A stretch of 64,000 nt of DNA from assembly GCF_005434975.1 (NCBI RefSeq), contig NZ_SKCJ01000001.1, forward strand, positions 496,001 through 560,000, written 5' to 3'. A program made the translations under genes and the position numbers. This document shows positions 61,898 through 64,000 of the stretch, in pieces. The DNA is from Parerythrobacter lutipelagi (lineage in GTDB: Bacteria; Pseudomonadota; Alphaproteobacteria; Sphingomonadales; Sphingomonadaceae). Within the stretch, counting starts at the first letter, position 1, and each line of letters opens with the position of its first letter. The notes below the pieces were generated by a model. That model was not told the DNA's origin, searched no databases, and saw only the letters and a list, made by a program, of their open reading frames with translations.

Positions 61898-63178
61898 ATG
61901 CACGATATCCGCTCTATCCGAGACAATCCCGAAGCCTTCGACACCGCGCTGGCAAGGCGCGGGGTCGAGGCGTCGTCCACCGCCATCCTTGCGCTCGATG
62001 CGAAGCGCCGCGAAGTGACGACTGAACTGCAGGTCGTACAAAGCCGCCGCAACGATGTGTCCAAGGCGATTGGCCAGGCGATGGGCCAGGGCGACAAGGA
62101 CAAGGCCGAAGCTCTCAAGGCCGAAGTGGCGGACTTGAAGCAGAAGATGCCGGAGCTGGAAGAGCAGGACCGGCAGCTGAGCGCTGAGCTCGAAGCCGTG
62201 CTGGCCGCGATTCCCAATTTGCCCGCCGAAGACGTGCCTGAAGGCGCTGACGAAGACGATAATGTCGAAGTCAGCCGTTGGGGCGACCCGCGCGCGTTTG
62301 ATTTCGAGGCGAAAGAACACGCCGATATCGGCCCCGCATTGGGCATGGATTTCGAAACCGGCGCCTCTATCTCCGGCGCGCGATTTACCTTCCTTCGTGG
62401 CGGCATGGCCCGCCTTCATCGTGCGCTTGGCCAGTTCATGCTCGACCGGCAAACAGGCGACAACGGCTATCGCGAATGCGCGCCGCCATTGCTGGTCCGC
62501 AGTGAGAGTCTGTACGGCACCGGCCAGCTACCCAAGTTTGCCGAAGATAATTTCCGCACCACCGACGACCGTTGGCTGATCCCCACCGCCGAAGTCAGCC
62601 TGACCAATGCGGTGCGCGAGCAGATTCTCGACGAAAGCGACTTCCCGCTCCGGATGACTGCCCTCACCCCCTGCTTCCGCTCCGAAGCGGGTGCGGCGGG
62701 CAAGGATACGCGCGGCTTCATCCGCCAGCACCAGTTCGAAAAGGTCGAGCTGGTCAGCATCTGCCGCCCCGAAGAAGCGCAGGCCGAGCATGACCATATG
62801 GTCGCAAGCGCCGTAGGTGTGCTCGAAGCTCTTGAGCTGCCTTATCGCAAGATGCTGCTGTGCACCGGTGACATGGGCTTTGGCGCGCGCAAGACTTTCG
62901 ATGTCGAAGTCTGGTTGCCCGGACAGGGTGCCTATCGCGAGATCAGCTCGATCAGCTGGTGCGGCGATTTCCAGGCCCGCCGGATGGATGCGCGCTACAA
63001 GCCCGAGGGCGAGAAGAAGACCGCCTTTGTCCACACACTCAACGGATCCGGCCTCGCGGTCGGGCGCACGCTTGTCGCGGTGCTGGAGAATTACCAGCAG
63101 GCCGACGGCAGCGTTACAATTCCGCAAGTTCTTCAACCGTATATGGGCGGCATCGAGCGGCTGGAGCCTCTCGCCTGA
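61898..63178 (+). CDS. serS: Seryl-tRNA synthetase
   Basis: 426 residues: an N-terminal coiled-coil arm at about 30-105 that grips the tRNA-Ser variable arm, then a class II core with motif 2 ([20 protein letters not shown]) and motif 3 ([19 protein letters not shown]). The length is standard. Essential housekeeping enzyme. Confidence 0.97.
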   Translation: MHDIRSIRDNPEAFDTALARRGVEASSTAILALDAKRREVTTELQVVQSRRNDVSKAIGQAMGQGDKDKAEALKAEVADLKQKMPELEEQDRQLSAELEAVLAAIPNLPAEDVPEGADEDDNVEVSRWGDPRAFDFEAKEHADIGPALGMDFETGASISGARFTFLRGGMARLHRALGQFMLDRQTGDNGYRECAPPLLVRSESLYGTGQLPKFAEDNFRTTDDRWLIPTAEVSLTNAVREQILDESDFPLRMTALTPCFRSEAGAAGKDTRGFIRQHQFEKVELVSICRPEEAQAEHDHMVASAVGVLEALELPYRKMLLCTGDMGFGARKTFDVEVWLPGQGAYREISSISWCGDFQARRMDARYKPEGEKKTAFVHTLNGSGLAVGRTLVAVLENYQQADGSVTIPQVLQPYMGGIERLEPLA

Positions 63179-63198
63179 TCAACCAAGGAGAATCCCCG

Positions 63199-64000
63199 AT
63201 GAGCAATAGCCCCTGGAGCCACAGCCGCAGCGGCAGCGTGTCCGATGATATCGATTTTGCCATCCGCGGAGAGGACCTGCAGTTCGTCGAAATCGAACTC
63301 GATCCGGGTGAAAGCGCAGTGGCAGAAGCCGGTGCCATGGTATGGAAAGACGCCAGCATCGATATGCAGACCGTCTTCGGTGACGGCAGCGCCAGCCAGG
63401 ATGGCGGCTTCATGGGCAAGCTTGTCGGTGCGGGCAAGCGGCTGGTGACCGGCGAAAGCCTGTTCACCACGGTCTTCACCCATCAGGGCCAGGGCAAGGC
63501 GCGGGTCGCTTTCGCTTCCCCTACTCCCGGCACGATCTTGCCGATCAAGCTGGACAGTGTCGGCGGCACATTGATCTGCCAGAAAGACAGCTTCCTCGCC
63601 GCTGCTCGCGGGGTGGCGATCGGGATCGAGTTTCAGCAGAAGATGATGACCGGCCTGTTCGGCGGCGAAGGCTTCATCATGCAAAAACTGACCGGTGATG
63701 GCTGGGTCTTCGTCCAGATGGGCGGCACGTTGATCGAGCGCGAGCTCGGCCCGGGCGAAGAACTGCATGTCGATACCGGCTGCGTCGCGGCCTACACTTC
63801 CGGGGTCGACATGGATGTCACTCGCGTGGGCGGGGTCAAGACCATGCTGGTGGGCGGCGAAGGCGTGTTCTTCGCCCGGCTGCGCGGCCCCGGCAAGGTG
63901 TGGATACAATCGCTACCATTCAGCCGCCTTGCCGGACGAATGCTCGCAGCAGCGGGCCCGCTCGGCAGCAAGAACAATGCCGGCGAAGGCAGCGTGCTCG
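63199..64000 (+). CDS. AIM24/TIGR00266 family protein (partial, runs off right edge)
   Basis: 267 codons from ATG 63199 with AAGGAG upstream. The pattern FAIRGEDLQFVEIELDPGES, then AEAGAMVWKDASIDM and LIERELGPGEELHVDTGCVA is that of the AIM24/TIGR00266 beta-barrel proteins, whose function is unknown. No stop is reached before the window ends. It starts 20 bp after serS and may be co-transcribed with it. Confidence 0.85.
   Translation, partial: MSNSPWSHSRSGSVSDDIDFAIRGEDLQFVEIELDPGESAVAEAGAMVWKDASIDMQTVFGDGSASQDGGFMGKLVGAGKRLVTGESLFTTVFTHQGQGKARVAFASPTPGTILPIKLDSVGGTLICQKDSFLAAARGVAIGIEFQQKMMTGLFGGEGFIMQKLTGDGWVFVQMGGTLIERELGPGEELHVDTGCVAAYTSGVDMDVTRVGGVKTMLVGGEGVFFARLRGPGKVWIQSLPFSRLAGRMLAAAGPLGSKNNAGEGSVL

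Overview
The window reads as a chromosomal segment of an alphaproteobacterium of the Sphingomonadales, most likely the Erythrobacteraceae. This is judged from G+C-rich coding sequence, the style of the protein families (ChpT, DUF3297, DUF2721, TonB-dependent receptors, Lys/Ala-tailed trigger factor) and gene order. No species is asserted. Both ends are cut: a pentapeptide-repeat protein runs off the left edge and an AIM24/TIGR00266 protein runs off the right edge.

Region by region. 1-6.7 kb: pentapeptide-repeat/LprI-like protein, RNase P RNA, aquaporin, a coupled JAMM protease-chpT-amidase operon, a RluA/RluD pseudouridine synthase and rpoH. 6.7-12.1 kb: envelope proteins, mtgA, then a cation-efflux CDF gene overlapping an ECF sigma/anti-sigma pair, followed by a fasciclin gene with a SigK-like promoter. 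12.2-14.7 kb: phosphatase-like gene, clpX, clpP. 14.9-22.3 kb: TonB receptor, acyltransferase, amidase, trigger factor, tRNA-Leu. 22.4-36.6 kb: DUF3297, a CHAP amidase, der, an SGNH acyltransferase, bacterioferritin and its ferredoxin with a Fur-like box, an orphan ParA/RHH pair flanked by two SPOR-domain proteins, DUF418, and pyrB with a dihydroorotase-like partner lacking the metal motif. 36.7-38.7 kb: sppA and tRNA-Val(CAC).

38.7-47.6 kb is the accessory part and the most interesting region. It starts exactly at the 3' end of tRNA-Val(CAC), and a perfect 15-bp copy of that tRNA end closes it at 47559-47573, the signature of a tRNA-targeted island whose integrase is no longer visible. Inside are two converging operons. 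The plus-strand operon encodes a HlyD-type adaptor and an ABC exporter with an N-terminal C39 (double-glycine) peptidase. The minus-strand operon encodes an 83-residue peptide with a 41-residue leader ending in Gly-Gly and a core containing 20 prolines in 42 residues (10 consecutive), then a canonical prolyl-4-hydroxylase-type 2-oxoglutarate/Fe(II) oxygenase, a periplasmic M16 metallopeptidase and a second 2OG-Fe(II)-like enzyme. I infer a RiPP system making a secreted, probably hydroxyproline-rich peptide. I know of no described class with this combination.

47.6-64 kb: a TetR regulator and TonB receptor with a perfect palindromic operator, OmpW, a FixK-like Crp/Fnr regulator, the complete cbb3 oxidase cluster ccoNOQP-GHIS, a small Cys-rich protein, hemN, serS and the AIM24-family gene. 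FNR/anaerobox sites precede ompW/fixK, ccoN and hemN, so this right-hand block looks like a low-oxygen regulon.
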